A DNA stretch of 64,000 nucleotides from Geobacillus sp. 46C-IIa (GTDB taxonomy: Bacteria; Bacillota; Bacilli; Bacillales; Anoxybacillaceae): the NCBI RefSeq assembly GCF_014679505.1, contig NZ_CP061474.1, forward strand, positions 3,515,241 through 3,579,240. Reading direction: 5' to 3'. Positions 1 to 11,007 of the stretch are shown here, one piece after another; within the stretch, counting starts at the first letter, position 1, and each line of letters opens with the position of its first letter. A program made the position numbers and the translations under genes. Under the pieces are notes generated by a model, which was given only the letters and a program-made list of their open reading frames with translations, did not search any database and was not told the origin of the DNA.

Positions 1-190
1 CAAGGAAAGCGCGCGGCCTCTCGCTGTGCGGCTGCGCGGGTCATGGCAGTGATTTTGGGGATGTGCCGTGCGGGTCATGGCGATGATTTCAACCGTATGC
101 CGCACGACAGATCCCGCTCCGCGGCGCGAACGGGAAGCTGTGCGAGGCGCCAGCCTAGCTGCTAAACGGGAATGGGGGAGAGGAATCTGC
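1..190. other. Unassigned sequence upstream of the TetR gene
   Basis: I see no recognisable coding sequence here; reading frames on the + strand are short or have no family resemblance. It holds an imperfect direct repeat built on GCGGGTCATGGC at 37-48 and 72-83, followed in both copies by a similar GATTT stretch. It probably lies between the end of a gene outside the window and the TetR gene. Confidence 0.4.
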
Positions 191-823
191 ATGAAAAAAC
201 GGGAAGTGATCGCATCGGTCAAAGATGAGAAGCTCGTGAAAAAACGGCGCAACGAAATGATTAAAGGCGCCATTTCCCTTTTTAAACAAAAAGGCTTCCA
301 CCAAACGACGACGAGGGAAATCGCCAAAGCGTCCGGGTTTAGCATCGGCACGCTGTATGAGTACATTCGCAAAAAGGAAGATGTCTTGTATTTAGTGTGC
401 GACCGCATTTACGACGAGGTGCGGGAGCGGACGGAACAAGACCTTGGCGATCATCATGGCACGATTGAAGGGCTGCGGCGCGCGATCGCCCACTATTTTC
501 GCGTCGTTGATGAACTCGATGACGAAGTGCTCGTCATGTATCAAGAGCTGAAGGCGTTAAGCAAAGAGTCGCTCCCGTACGTTCTCAATAAAGAGCTCGA
601 GATGACGGCCATTTTTGAGCATATTTTGCGCGCATGCGTCGAAAGTGGAGCGCTGCAGCTTTCCGAAGGCGAGATTCGCCTCTTTGCCCACAACATTATC
701 GTGCTTGGGCAAATGTGGGCGTTCCGCCGTTGGGCGCTGCGGAAAATGTATACGCTCGAAGAATACATTGAATGGCAGACCGAGTTTTTATTAAAGGGGA
801 TTATGGAGAAACAGCAAGTTTGA
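191..823 (+). CDS. TetR/AcrR family transcriptional regulator
   Basis: A 210-residue DNA-binding regulator of the TetR family. Residues 20-65 form the usual N-terminal helix-turn-helix ([19 protein letters not shown]), followed by a helical ligand-binding domain. The ATG at 191 is chosen because GGGGGAGAGG sits just before it; an in-frame ATG at 68 would add 41 residues with no family resemblance. The stop lies 17 bases before icmF, so the two genes are almost certainly cotranscribed. By position it probably controls icmF and perhaps acyl-CoA metabolism, as FadR-like TetR proteins do in Bacillus, but the ligand cannot be told from sequence. Confidence 0.9.
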   Translation: MKKREVIASVKDEKLVKKRRNEMIKGAISLFKQKGFHQTTTREIAKASGFSIGTLYEYIRKKEDVLYLVCDRIYDEVRERTEQDLGDHHGTIEGLRRAIAHYFRVVDELDDEVLVMYQELKALSKESLPYVLNKELEMTAIFEHILRACVESGALQLSEGEIRLFAHNIIVLGQMWAFRRWALRKMYTLEEYIEWQTEFLLKGIMEKQQV

Positions 824-840
824 ACAAAGGGGGAGAGACG

Positions 841-3800
841 ATGGCGCATATTTATCGTCCGAAGCATCACGTCCGCTTTGTGACAGCGTCGAGCTTGTTC
901 GACGGCCATGACGCGTCCATCAACATTATGCGCCGCATTTTGCAGGCGAGCGGCGCTGAAGTCATTCATTTAGGCCATAACCGCTCCGTCGAAGAAATCG
1001 TCAATGCGGCCATCCAAGAGGATGTGCAAGGCATTGCCGTTTCTTCCTACCAAGGCGGCCACATGGAATTTTTTAAATATATGTATGATTTGCTGCAAGA
1101 GCGGGGGGCGTCCCATATTCGCATTTACGGCGGCGGGGGAGGCGTCATCATCCCGCGCGAAATCAAGGAATTGCATGAATACGGAATCGCCCGCATTTTC
1201 TCGCCTGAAGACGGCCGCACCCTCGGTCTGCAAGGGATGATTAATGTGATGCTTGAAGAGTGCGATTTTCCGACCGTGACTGCCGTGACCGATGAAATCG
1301 AACGGCTCCAAACCGGCGATGTGCAAGCCGTGGCCCGGCTCATCACGCTGTGCGAATACCGCGCCGAGGCAGGACAGGAGGCGGCCGCTGCGGCTGAAGC
1401 GGCCATCGAGCAAGTGAAGGCGATGGAACAACGCGTGCCGGTGCTCGGGATTACCGGTACGGGCGGAGCCGGGAAAAGCTCGCTCACCGATGAGCTCGTC
1501 CGCCGCTTTTTAAATGAAATTCCTGAGATCAAGATCGCCATTTTATCCGTCGATCCGACGAAACAAAAAACGGGCGGGGCGCTGTTAGGCGACCGAATTC
1601 GGATGAATACCATCCATTCGCCGCGCGTCTATATGCGGAGCCTAGCGACGCGCCATTCCCGCTCCGAGCTGTCGCCGGCGATCCGCGACGCCATTTCGGT
1701 CGTCAAAGCGGCCGGTTTTGATCTCGTCATTATTGAAACGAGCGGGATCGGCCAAGGCGATGCCGCCATTACAGAAGTGTGCGACGTTTCGATGTACGTG
1801 ATGACAAGCGAGTTCGGGGCGCCGACGCAGCTTGAGAAAATCGATATGATCGATTATGCTGATTTGATCGCCATTAACAAATTTGAGCGCAAAGGGTCGG
1901 AAGATGCGAGGCGGCAAGTGCAAAAACAATATCAGCGCAGCCGTCAGCTGTTTGACCGCGATGTGTCGGAAATGCCGGTGTACGGCACGATCGCCAGCCA
2001 GTTTAACGACCCGGGCACGAATACGCTCTTTGTTGCCCTCGTCGATACGCTCAACCGGAAAACAGGAACGAACTGGAAGACAAATTTAAAAACGGTGGCC
2101 AACGTTGAAAAGCATAATGTGATCATTCCGAACGAGCGCCGCTATTATTTGCGCGAAATCGCTGAGACGGTGCGCTCGTACCACCGCCGCGCCGAACAGC
2201 AGGCGGAGATTGCGCGCCGCCTGTTCCAAATCGAAGGGGCGATCGAAGCGGCAAACGAGCGCGGCGAGGCTGAGGACGTCATCCGCGCGCTCGAGATGCT
2301 CAAGGCCGATTACGAGGCGAAGCTGACGCCGGAATCGAAACACATTTTGGCGACGTGGGAAGAAACGAAAGCGAAATACGCGGCCAAGCAATTCGTGACG
2401 AAAGTGCGCGGCAAAGAAATCGTCACTGAGCTGACGACAAAAACGTTGTCCGGCTTGGACATTCCGAAAGTGATCTTGCCGAAGTTTAAAGATTACGGAG
2501 AAATTTTGCGCTGGGTGTATAAAGAAAACGTTCCTGGCTCGTTCCCGTATACGGCCGGCGTCTTCCCGTTCAAGCGCCAAGGGGAAGACCCGAAGCGCCA
2601 GTTTGCCGGCGAAGGGACGCCGGAGCGAACAAACCGCCGCTTTCACTACTTATGCAAAGAAGACAAAGCGAAGCGGCTCAGCACGGCGTTTGACTCGGTG
2701 ACGCTCTACGGCGAAGATCCGGACTACCGGCCGGATATTTTCGGCAAAGTCGGCGAAAGCGGCGTCAGTGTTTGTACGCTCGATGACATGAAAAAACTGT
2801 ATAAAGGGTTTGACTTGTGCGATCCGCTCACCTCGGTGTCGATGACGATCAACGGTCCGGCTCCGATTTTGCTGGCGATGTTTATGAACACCGCCATCGA
2901 CCAGCAAGTCGAAAAGCGGGAACAAGAGCTCGGCCGCCCGCTTACCACGGAAGAGTATGAACAAGTGAAAGCCGCGACGCTGCAAACGGTGCGCGGCACG
3001 GTGCAGGCCGACATTTTAAAAGAAGACCAAGGGCAAAATACGTGCATTTTCTCCACCGATTTTGCCTTGAAAATGATGGGCGACATTCAAGAATATTTCA
3101 TTAAGCACCGCGTCCGCAACTATTATTCTGTGTCAATTTCCGGCTACCATATTGCCGAGGCTGGAGCGAATCCGATCACCCAGCTGGCGTTCACGCTCGC
3201 CAACGGCTTTACGTACGTCGAATATTATTTAAGCCGCGGCATGCATATTGATGATTTCGCGCCGAACTTGTCGTTTTTCTTCAGCAACGGCCTCGATCCG
3301 GAATATTCGGTGATCGGCCGTGTCGCCCGCCGCATTTGGGCGGTCGTCATGCGCGAAAAATACGGCGCCAACGAACGAAGCCAAAAGCTGAAATACCATA
3401 TTCAAACGTCCGGACGTTCGCTCCACGCCCAAGAAATCGATTTTAACGACATCCGCACGACATTGCAGGCGTTGTTGGCGATTTACGACAACTGCAACTC
3501 GCTCCATACGAATGCCTATGACGAAGCGATCACGACGCCGACCGAGGAGTCGGTCCGTCGGGCGATGGCCATCCAGCTCATTATTACAAAAGAGTTTGGC
3601 CTCGCGAAAAACGAAAATCCGCTTCAAGGATCGTTCATTATTGAAGAACTTACCGACCTTGTCGAAGAAGCCGTCTTGCAAGAGTTCGAGCGGTTAAATG
3701 ACCGCGGCGGCGTGCTCGGGGCGATGGAAATGCAGTATCAACGCGGCAAAATTCAAGACGAATCGCTTTACTACGAGACGAAAAAACATAGCGGGGAACT

Positions 3801-4098
3801 GCCGATTATCGGCGTGAATACGTTCCTAAATCCGAACCCGCCGTCGGAAGATGAGCTGAACAATCTTGAACTTGCCCGGGCGACGTATGAAGAAAAAGAG
3901 CTGCAGATTCACAATTTGCGTGAATTCCAAGCGCGGAACAAAGACAAAGCCGGCCCGGCGCTTGAGCGCCTAAAACAGGTGGCGGTCAGCGGCGGCAACA
4001 TTTTCGAAGAATTGATGGAAACGGTCAAAGTCGCGAGCCTCGGGCAAATTACCCGCGCGTTGTACGAAGTCGGCGGGCAATACCGGCGGAATATGTAA
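841..4098 (+). CDS. icmF: Fused isobutyryl-CoA mutase (IcmF)
   Basis: A 1085-residue adenosylcobalamin enzyme that interconverts isobutyryl-CoA and n-butyryl-CoA, fused to its own G-protein chaperone. Domains in order: a B12-binding domain with DGHDAS at residues 21-26, whose His23 is the expected lower cobalt ligand; a MeaB/ArgK-like GTPase with P-loop GTGGAGKS at 206-213 and the base-recognition motif NKFE near 346-349; a linker; and a C-terminal mutase TIM barrel with TGVFPF-type residues near 575-583. Length and order match known IcmF proteins. This is unrelated to the type VI secretion IcmF. The start at 841 has GGGGGAGAG before it. The TetR gene directly upstream probably regulates it. 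Confidence 0.95.
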   Translation: MAHIYRPKHHVRFVTASSLFDGHDASINIMRRILQASGAEVIHLGHNRSVEEIVNAAIQEDVQGIAVSSYQGGHMEFFKYMYDLLQERGASHIRIYGGGGGVIIPREIKELHEYGIARIFSPEDGRTLGLQGMINVMLEECDFPTVTAVTDEIERLQTGDVQAVARLITLCEYRAEAGQEAAAAAEAAIEQVKAMEQRVPVLGITGTGGAGKSSLTDELVRRFLNEIPEIKIAILSVDPTKQKTGGALLGDRIRMNTIHSPRVYMRSLATRHSRSELSPAIRDAISVVKAAGFDLVIIETSGIGQGDAAITEVCDVSMYVMTSEFGAPTQLEKIDMIDYADLIAINKFERKGSEDARRQVQKQYQRSRQLFDRDVSEMPVYGTIASQFNDPGTNTLFVALVDTLNRKTGTNWKTNLKTVANVEKHNVIIPNERRYYLREIAETVRSYHRRAEQQAEIARRLFQIEGAIEAANERGEAEDVIRALEMLKADYEAKLTPESKHILATWEETKAKYAAKQFVTKVRGKEIVTELTTKTLSGLDIPKVILPKFKDYGEILRWVYKENVPGSFPYTAGVFPFKRQGEDPKRQFAGEGTPERTNRRFHYLCKEDKAKRLSTAFDSVTLYGEDPDYRPDIFGKVGESGVSVCTLDDMKKLYKGFDLCDPLTSVSMTINGPAPILLAMFMNTAIDQQVEKREQELGRPLTTEEYEQVKAATLQTVRGTVQADILKEDQGQNTCIFSTDFALKMMGDIQEYFIKHRVRNYYSVSISGYHIAEAGANPITQLAFTLANGFTYVEYYLSRGMHIDDFAPNLSFFFSNGLDPEYSVIGRVARRIWAVVMREKYGANERSQKLKYHIQTSGRSLHAQEIDFNDIRTTLQALLAIYDNCNSLHTNAYDEAITTPTEESVRRAMAIQLIITKEFGLAKNENPLQGSFIIEELTDLVEEAVLQEFERLNDRGGVLGAMEMQYQRGKIQDESLYYETKKHSGELPIIGVNTFLNPNPPSEDELNNLELARATYEEKELQIHNLREFQARNKDKAGPALERLKQVAVSGGNIFEELMETVKVASLGQITRALYEVGGQYRRNM

Positions 4099-4106
4099 AA
4101 CGAGCA

Positions 4107-4189
4107 TTCGCTCGCCTCGGCCGGCGGCGGTGATCCGCCTCCTTGATTGGCATGAGGCAACTATATATACTTCTTCGCTCGCCTCGGCC
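4107..4189. repeat. Pair of 16-bp direct repeats after icmF
   Basis: TTCGCTCGCCTCGGCC occurs identically at 4107-4122 and 4174-4189, between the icmF stop and its terminator. The first copy runs into a small GGCGG/CCGCC hairpin. No function is evident. Confidence 0.6.
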
Positions 4190-4244
4190 AAAGCAGGAAA
4201 GCTGATTTGAAGAGAATGGCTGTCATTGGATGGCTATGTCGAAA

Positions 4245-4281
4245 AGAGGGCCGCCTCCGCTATAGGGCGGTTCTCTTTTTG
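4245..4281 (+). terminator. Rho-independent terminator of icmF
   Basis: An 11-bp stem (AGAGGGCCGCC with GGGCGGTTCTCT, two G-U pairs) is followed by a run of T. It ends the tetR-icmF transcript. Confidence 0.8.
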
Positions 4282-4323
4282 CTTTTTTCGCTAAATAGCT
4301 AGCATAAACGCCGGCAATTTGTT

Positions 4324-4329
4324 TATAAT
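4324..4329 (+). promoter_or_regulatory. -10 element upstream of rpoE
   Basis: A perfect TATAAT lies about 60 bases before the rpoE start. No good -35 hexamer is found at 16-18 bases upstream, so this is a partial promoter call. Confidence 0.45.
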
Positions 4330-4389
4330 GAATGGTATGTATTCCACTTGCATTCATTTGTTTCATTATATAGAAGGGGAGTGCTGAAT

Positions 4390-4947
4390 TTGAGCCTGCA
4401 GCAGCAATACTCGCCAGGGGAATTGCAGGAGATGTCGTTCGTCGAGTTGGCGAACCTCATTTTGCTTGATAAGCGGGAGGCGCTGCCGTTTGACCAAATC
4501 GTCCGCGAGGTAGCGGCATTGACCGGCGCAGCGGAGGATGACATCGCCGCGCGGCTTGCCCAGTATTACACCGATTTAAACATCGACGGACGGTTTATTT
4601 GCGTTGGGGAAAACGTCTGGGGACTGCGCGCATGGTATCCGTTTGACCAGACGGAAGATGAAACGGTGACGATTGTCAAACCGAAGAAGAAGAAAAAAGC
4701 GCTTGATGACGAATACGACGATTACGAAGAGCTGCTTGACGAAGAGGACCTTGATTACGACGATCTTGACGAATACGATGAGGAAGAGCTGGAAATCGAC
4801 GATGAAGAGCTGATTGAAGACGAGGAGTTCGACCTTGACGAAGAAGTCGATTTTGAAGACGACATGCTCGACGAGGAAGAGTTTGAACTCGACGAAGAGC
4901 CGCTCGACGAAGAACTCGATCTCGAGGAGCCGGAGGAAGACGAATAA
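4390..4947 (+). CDS. rpoE: RNA polymerase delta subunit
   Basis: The Gram-positive delta factor, which binds RNA polymerase, speeds recycling and tunes promoter selectivity. The N-terminal ~90 residues are the folded HARE-HTH domain (SFVELANLILLDKREALPFD); after a lysine-rich KPKKKKK stretch the remaining half is almost entirely Asp, Glu and Leu, the disordered acidic tail typical of this protein. The TTG at 4390 is preferred because GGGGAG lies 8-10 bases upstream and the protein then starts MSLQQQYSPG; the in-frame GTG at 4381 abuts the Shine-Dalgarno. Length is 185 residues. It stands just upstream of pyrG, as in B. subtilis. Confidence 0.95.
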   Translation: MSLQQQYSPGELQEMSFVELANLILLDKREALPFDQIVREVAALTGAAEDDIAARLAQYYTDLNIDGRFICVGENVWGLRAWYPFDQTEDETVTIVKPKKKKKALDDEYDDYEELLDEEDLDYDDLDEYDEEELEIDDEELIEDEEFDLDEEVDFEDDMLDEEEFELDEEPLDEELDLEEPEEDE

Positions 4948-4951
4948 CCGC

Positions 4952-4980
4952 TTGACTTTGCCGGGGGAACTCGGTACAAT
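4952..4980 (+). promoter_or_regulatory. pyrG SigA promoter
   Basis: TTGACT (4952-4957) and TACAAT (4975-4980) are separated by exactly 17 bases. The predicted start falls on G4988, the first base of GGGCTC, which is the initially transcribed sequence needed for CTP-sensed reiterative G addition. Confidence 0.88.
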
Positions 4981-4987
4981 GTGTGTT

Positions 4988-5052
4988 GGGCTCTTGAAAA
5001 ACGGATGAATGGAATCATCGCTCCCTTACGTGTGGTAAGCGGAGCGTTTTTT
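4988..5052 (+). promoter_or_regulatory. CTP-responsive pyrG attenuator
   Basis: The leader starts with GGGCTC and contains a terminator hairpin at 5019-5046 (CGCTCCCTTAC pairing with GTAAGCGGAGCG) plus six T. In B. subtilis, low CTP stalls polymerase at the C after GGG and extra G residues are added; the poly-G 5' end then pairs with the pyrimidine-rich left arm of the terminator and allows readthrough. All parts (GGGC start, GCTCCC arm, terminator) are visible here, so the same control is inferred. Confidence 0.85.
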
Positions 5053-5076
5053 ATTTGCGCCTTTCGCAAACACTGA

Positions 5077-6708
<1,632 letters not shown>

Positions 6709-6711
6709 CGG

Positions 6712-6746
6712 AAAAACGGTGTCCGGCAAACGGACACCGTTTTTTG
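6712..6746. terminator. Bidirectional terminator between pyrG and the ywjG-like gene
   Basis: AAAAACGGTGTCCG, a 5-base loop, then CGGACACCGTTTTT forms a perfect 14-bp stem. With A on one side and T on the other it can end both convergent genes. Confidence 0.88.
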
Positions 6747-6787
6747 ATAGCTTCATCCGGTAGACGCACCTGCCTTCACGGCGGCGG

Positions 6788-7309
6788 TTACTCGTACTCC
6801 TCCAAAATTTCGTCAAGCAACACCAGCAGCCCATAGTAGATGAACGAAGCGGCAACGACCGTCGGCATGGCGATGCGGCGGCCGTCTTCGGTCGGCACGA
6901 GCGGGCGGGAGAGCTTGCTGTCGATATGGACGGCGGCGATATCCGCTAATCCTGGTTCGTCTTTGACAAGCGTCGAGACAGCGACCGTATCAACGCTGTT
7001 CGCTTGCAGCTGCTCGACGAGACGGATCGCCTCTTTGTCGTTGGAAAAGTGGGCGAACACAAGCGCCCGATCCGTTCCGTTCCAGTCATCGGCCGCCCCC
7101 GGTTCGAGGCGCGCCGCTTTTGGCAGCGGATCCGGCCCAAGAAGGGCGGCAGCAACGACCGCATCGAGCTCGCCTGTTCCATACAGCCAAATGCGCCCGT
7201 TGCTAATGGCCGCCTGGGCGAGCAAGCGCGCTCCGTCTTCGAGCGCCAGTTCTTCATCGGCGGCGATTTTTTGCAACAGTCCGATCGTTTGTGTCGTCAA
7301 AATTTTCAT
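6788..7309 (-). CDS. DUF2529 family protein (YwjG-like)
   Basis: A 173-residue cytoplasmic protein of the DUF2529 family, equivalent in place and sequence type to B. subtilis YwjG. It looks like a SIS-type sugar-isomerase fold: an N-terminal helix, then GRIWLYGTGELDAVV near residues 40-55 and a second segment VFAHFSNDKEA that would face a phosphosugar. Biological role is unknown. The start at 7309 is chosen because AAAGGAGG lies 8 bases upstream; an extra in-frame ATG 29 codons earlier would add a hydrophobic stretch that overlaps the divergent spo0F promoter and has no ribosome site. It is transcribed opposite to its neighbours. Confidence 0.8.
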   Translation of the reverse strand: MKILTTQTIGLLQKIAADEELALEDGARLLAQAAISNGRIWLYGTGELDAVVAAALLGPDPLPKAARLEPGAADDWNGTDRALVFAHFSNDKEAIRLVEQLQANSVDTVAVSTLVKDEPGLADIAAVHIDSKLSRPLVPTEDGRRIAMPTVVAASFIYYGLLVLLDEILEEYE

Positions 7310-7365
7310 CGTTCGGCCTCCTTTCGCCGTTATTATACAAAATCCGCAAATGGCAAGAAAAGCAA

Positions 7366-7396
7366 GCAGGAAATACGTTCGGGAAATGCGAAACAT
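7366..7396 (+). promoter_or_regulatory. Candidate SigH promoter of spo0F
   Basis: GCAGGAAAT (7366-7374) fits the SigH -35 consensus RNAGGAWWW, and GAAACAT (7390-7396) lies at the right distance for the -10 GAAT element. In B. subtilis spo0F has a SigH promoter, which supports the call; the -10 match is imperfect. Confidence 0.5.
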
Positions 7397-7432
7397 TAAT
7401 AGGGAGAAAAAAGGGAATAGAGGTGCATAACC

Positions 7433-7795
7433 GTGGGAAACAAAATTTTAATTGTCGACGACCAGTATGGCATCCGCATTTTGTTAAACGAAGTGTTTCA
7501 GCGGGAAGGGTATGTGACATATCAGGCGGCTAACGGCATGCAGGCGCTTGAAATCGTTCGCAAACACCATCCCGACCTTGTGCTTCTCGATATGAAAATT
7601 CCCGGCATGGACGGTATTGAAATTTTAAAGCGGTTAAAAGACATCGACCCGGATAGTAAAGTGATCATCATGACGGCGTATGGCGAGCTCGATATGATCC
7701 AGGAAACAAAAGAGCTCGGAGCGCTGATGCATTTTGCCAAGCCGTTTGATATCGATGATTTGCGCGCTGCCGTCAAAAAATATATTTCCTTGTAA
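7433..7795 (+). CDS. spo0F: Sporulation initiation phosphotransferase Spo0F
   Basis: A 120-residue single-domain response regulator that takes phosphate from sporulation kinases and passes it to Spo0B in the phosphorelay to Spo0A. The acidic pocket Asp9-Asp10, the phospho-acceptor Asp53 ([11 protein letters not shown]), the conserved Thr in MTAYGE and the Lys in FAKPF are all present, and there is no output domain. The start is GTG at 7433 behind GAGGTG. It stands divergent from the ywjG-like gene and upstream of fbaA, the same order as in Bacillus. Confidence 0.97.
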   Translation: MGNKILIVDDQYGIRILLNEVFQREGYVTYQAANGMQALEIVRKHHPDLVLLDMKIPGMDGIEILKRLKDIDPDSKVIIMTAYGELDMIQETKELGALMHFAKPFDIDDLRAAVKKYISL

Positions 7796-7854
7796 AGGCT
7801 CTTTTCAGCTGCCTGTGCAACGTTAGGAGAATGAAGAAGGGAAATGTTGCTGTT

Positions 7855-7881
7855 TTGCCGGCAAGTTGGTATGCTTATAAC
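7855..7881 (+). promoter_or_regulatory. Candidate promoter of fbaA
   Basis: TATAAC (7876-7881) is preceded by TTGCCG (7855-7860) at a short 15-base spacing. It is the best promoter-like pair in the spo0F-fbaA gap, but weak. Confidence 0.3.
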
Positions 7882-7958
7882 GTAGATGTATTTTGCGCCT
7901 GTGGGCCTACGTTCCGCCATGGCGACAAAGACGACGATCAGCTAAGGAGGATGTAACC

Positions 7959-8822
7959 ATGCCGTTAGTATCGATGAAAGAGATGCTCAACGAGGCGCTG
8001 CGCGGCAAATACGCGGTCGGCCAATTTAACATTAACAACTTGGAATGGACGCAAGCCATTTTAGCGGCGGCCGAAGAAGAAAAATCGCCGGTCATTCTCG
8101 GCGTTTCCGAAGGAGCGGCTCGCTATATGGGCGGGTTTAAAACGGTCGTCAACATGGTGAAAGGCTTAATGGAAGACATGAACATTACAGTTCCTGTCGC
8201 CATTCACCTCGACCATGGCTCGAGCTTTGAAAAATGTAAAGCGGCAATCGACGCCGGGTTCACCTCGGTCATGATTGACGCCTCCCATCATCCATTTGAA
8301 GAGAACGTCCGCATCACCTCGCAAGTCGTTGAATACGCCCATGCGCGCGGCGTCTCCGTTGAGGCTGAGCTCGGCATCGTCGGCGGGCAAGAAGACGACG
8401 TCGTCGGTGAAGACGTCATTTACGCCGATCCGAAAGAATGTGAAGAGCTTGTCAAGCGGACAGGCATCGACTGCCTTGCTCCGGCGCTCGGTTCCGTGCA
8501 CGGCCCGTACAAAGGGGAGCCGAAACTCGGGTTTGCCGAGATGGAACAAATCCGCGATTTAACCGGCATTCCACTCGTGCTTCACGGCGGCACCGGCATC
8601 CCGACTGAGCAAATCCAGCGCGCGATTTCCCTTGGCACATCGAAAATCAATGTCAATACAGAAAACCAAATGGCGTTCACGAAAGTCGTCCGCGAGCTGC
8701 TCGCAAAAGATCCGAACGTTTATGACCCGCGCAAAATCATCGGCCCGGGCCGCGATGCGATCAAAGCGACGGTCATCGGCAAAATGCGCGAGTTCGGTTC
8801 GTCCGGAAAAGCAGCACAATAA
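7959..8822 (+). CDS. fbaA: Class II fructose-1,6-bisphosphate aldolase
   Basis: A 287-residue zinc-dependent aldolase that splits fructose-1,6-bisphosphate to dihydroxyacetone phosphate and glyceraldehyde-3-phosphate in glycolysis and runs in reverse in gluconeogenesis. Family marks include HLDHGSS with the zinc ligand His, [15 protein letters not shown] and LHGGTG, plus NVNTE for phosphate binding. AAGGAGG at 7944-7950 fixes the ATG at 7959. Together with glpX and the transaldolase nearby it makes a carbon-metabolism group. Confidence 0.97.
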   Translation: MPLVSMKEMLNEALRGKYAVGQFNINNLEWTQAILAAAEEEKSPVILGVSEGAARYMGGFKTVVNMVKGLMEDMNITVPVAIHLDHGSSFEKCKAAIDAGFTSVMIDASHHPFEENVRITSQVVEYAHARGVSVEAELGIVGGQEDDVVGEDVIYADPKECEELVKRTGIDCLAPALGSVHGPYKGEPKLGFAEMEQIRDLTGIPLVLHGGTGIPTEQIQRAISLGTSKINVNTENQMAFTKVVRELLAKDPNVYDPRKIIGPGRDAIKATVIGKMREFGSSGKAAQ

Positions 8823-8914
8823 CAGGCAAACGGCAAGATCGGCCGAGCAGGCGGCTTTCGGCCGCCGCCCGGGCTTGCCCGCTTGCGGCCAAACAACGAT
8901 AAGGAGGGTCACTA

Positions 8915-9556
8915 ATGAAATTTTTTATTGATACAGCCAATTTAGAGGAGATTAAACACGCCCATGAACTCGGTATTTTGGCCGGCGTAACGACCAACCC
9001 GAGCTTAGTGGCGAAAGAAAACGTCTCGTTCCATGACCGGTTGCGCGAAATTACGTCGATCGTCTCCGGTTCGGTCAGCGCGGAAGTCATTTCAACCGAT
9101 GCGGCCGGCATGATCGAAGAAGGCGAGGAGCTGGCGAAAATCGCTCCAAACATCACGATTAAAGTGCCGATGACGCCTGAAGGGTTAAAAGCGGTAAAAA
9201 CGTTCAGCGAAAAAGGCATCAAAACGAACGTCACGCTCGTGTTTACCGCCAACCAGGCGCTGTTGGCTGCGCGCGCCGGCGCGACGTACGTCTCTCCGTT
9301 CCTCGGCCGCCTCGATGATATAGGCCATAACGGCTTAGAGCTTATTTCCACCATCGCTGATATTTTCAACATTCATGGCATTGAAACAGAAATCATCGCG
9401 GCTTCGATCCGCCACCCGCTCCATGTGACAGAAGCGGCTTTGCGCGGGGCGCATATTGCCACTGTCCCATACAAAGTGCTCATGCAATTGTTTAACCATC
9501 CGCTCACTGACCAAGGGATCGAGAAGTTTCTCGCCGACTGGAATCGGCAACAATGA
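8915..9556 (+). CDS. tal: Small transaldolase / fructose-6-phosphate aldolase
   Basis: A 213-residue member of the short TalB/FSA subfamily (YwjH in B. subtilis). It should transfer a dihydroxyacetone unit between sugar phosphates in the non-oxidative pentose phosphate pathway. Seen in sequence: the N-terminal [13 protein letters not shown] with TNPSL, the Schiff-base lysine in [25 protein letters not shown] and [11 protein letters not shown]. Transaldolase and aldolase activities cannot be separated by eye. AAGGAGGG precedes the ATG. It follows fbaA after a short spacer containing a GGCGGC/GCCGCC hairpin. Confidence 0.93.
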   Translation: MKFFIDTANLEEIKHAHELGILAGVTTNPSLVAKENVSFHDRLREITSIVSGSVSAEVISTDAAGMIEEGEELAKIAPNITIKVPMTPEGLKAVKTFSEKGIKTNVTLVFTANQALLAARAGATYVSPFLGRLDDIGHNGLELISTIADIFNIHGIETEIIAASIRHPLHVTEAALRGAHIATVPYKVLMQLFNHPLTDQGIEKFLADWNRQQ

Positions 9557-9573
9557 AAATAGGCCGTTTGCCT

Positions 9574-9649
9574 CCTAGGTTAAGCGGGCTCACCCGACCG
9601 CGTTCGGGCCGGGGAGTCGAGCCCGCCCGGCCGCTTTCTCGTTCCTAGG
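9574..9649. other. Hairpin bounded by CCTAGG sites between tal and murA2
   Basis: GCGGGCTC (9584-9591) and GAGCCCGC (9619-9626) form an 8-bp stem with a GC-rich loop. Identical CCTAGG hexamers lie at 9574-9579 and 9644-9649. There is no clear T run, so this is a weak or factor-dependent terminator, or an mRNA processing structure. Confidence 0.45.
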
Positions 9650-9686
9650 GGTGAAGCCAACTTCCGAGCAAAGAAGGGAGACGACG

Positions 9687-10973
9687 ATGGATAAAATGAA
9701 AATTATCGGCGGGGATCGGCTGCGGGGGACGATCAAAGTGAGCGGCGCGAAAAACAGCGCGGTCGCCTTGATTCCCGCGGCGATTTTAGCCGATTCGCCG
9801 GTGACGATCGAAGGGTTGCCGGACATTTCCGACGTGCGCATTTTAGGAAGCTTGATCGAGGAGATCGGCGGTTCGTTTTCGTTTGACGGCAAAGAGGCGG
9901 TCATCGACCCGACGAACATGGTTTCCATGCCGCTTCCGAACGGAAAAGTGAAAAAACTGCGCGCCTCGTACTATTTGATGGGAGCGATGCTTGGCCGGTT
10001 CAAAAAAGCGGTCGTCGGCCTGCCGGGCGGCTGCCATCTTGGGCCGCGCCCGATCGACCAGCACATTAAAGGGTTTGAGGCGCTCGGTGCAACGGTAACG
10101 AACGAGCAGGGCGCCATTTATTTGCGCGCTGAGGAGCTCCGCGGGGCCCGCATTTTTTTGGACGTCGTCAGCGTCGGTGCGACGATCAACATTATGCTGG
10201 CGGCGGTGCGCGCCAAAGGGCGGACGATTATCGAAAACGCCGCGAAAGAGCCGGAAATCATCGATGTAGCGACATTGCTTTCGAACATGGGCGCAAAAAT
10301 TAAAGGCGCGGGCACCGATGTCATCCGCATCGACGGCGTCGAAAAATTATCGGGCTGCCGCCACGCCATCATCCCGGACCGGATTGAAGCCGGTACGTAT
10401 ATGATCGCCGCCGCGGCGATCGGCAGCGAAGTCGTCGTCGACAACGTCATCCCGCAGCACGTCGAATCGCTGACGGCGAAGTTGCGTGAAATGGGCGTGC
10501 ACGTTGAGACAGGCGCGGATCAAATTTTGATTCGCGGCTCCGATGTTTTGAAAGCGGTTGACGTCAAAACGCTCGTCTACCCGGGGTTTCCGACTGATTT
10601 GCAGCAGCCGTTTACCGCTTTGTTGACGAAAGCGAACGGCACGAGCGTCGTCACCGATACGATTTACAGCGCGCGCTTCAAACATATCGACGAATTGCGG
10701 CGCATGAACGCGAACGTGAAAGTCGAAGGCCGCTCAGCCATTATCACCGGTCCGGTCAGGCTGCAAGGGGCAAAAGTGAAAGCGAGCGACTTGCGCGCCG
10801 GGGCGGCGCTCGTTATCGCCGGGCTCATGGCCGAAGGAGTGACGGAAATTACCGGCGTCGAGCATATCGACCGCGGCTACAGCGGGTTAGTTGAAAAGCT
10901 GTCTGAGATCGGCGCTACGATTTGGCGCGAAAAAATGACGGATGAGGAAATTGAGCAGGTGAAAAACGCTTGA
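9687..10973 (+). CDS. murAB: UDP-N-acetylglucosamine 1-carboxyvinyltransferase, second copy
   Basis: A 428-residue MurA enzyme that moves enolpyruvate from PEP to UDP-GlcNAc, the first committed step of peptidoglycan synthesis. The catalytic Cys116 lies in [11 protein letters not shown], and [11 protein letters not shown] and the repeated inside-out alpha/beta domains match the family. Firmicutes carry two MurA genes; this one sits between tal and glpX-rho like B. subtilis murAB (murZ), while the other is at 46.4 kb. The ATG at 9687 has AGAAGGGAG before it. Cys at the active site implies fosfomycin sensitivity, by family knowledge. Confidence 0.94.
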   Translation: MDKMKIIGGDRLRGTIKVSGAKNSAVALIPAAILADSPVTIEGLPDISDVRILGSLIEEIGGSFSFDGKEAVIDPTNMVSMPLPNGKVKKLRASYYLMGAMLGRFKKAVVGLPGGCHLGPRPIDQHIKGFEALGATVTNEQGAIYLRAEELRGARIFLDVVSVGATINIMLAAVRAKGRTIIENAAKEPEIIDVATLLSNMGAKIKGAGTDVIRIDGVEKLSGCRHAIIPDRIEAGTYMIAAAAIGSEVVVDNVIPQHVESLTAKLREMGVHVETGADQILIRGSDVLKAVDVKTLVYPGFPTDLQQPFTALLTKANGTSVVTDTIYSARFKHIDELRRMNANVKVEGRSAIITGPVRLQGAKVKASDLRAGAALVIAGLMAEGVTEITGVEHIDRGYSGLVEKLSEIGATIWREKMTDEEIEQVKNA

Positions 10974-11007
10974 CGTCTGGCAAGTAAAGGGGAAGGGGAG
11001 AACGACA

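Noticed and set aside
2086..2985. Long minus-strand frames inside icmF
   Set aside because: They lie opposite a well-recognised gene, have no ribosome sites and translate to Arg/Phe-rich sequence without family resemblance.
7890..7958. Longer FbaA starting at 7893
   Set aside because: The AAGGAGG at 7944-7950 and the conserved [10 protein letters not shown] start favour 7959.
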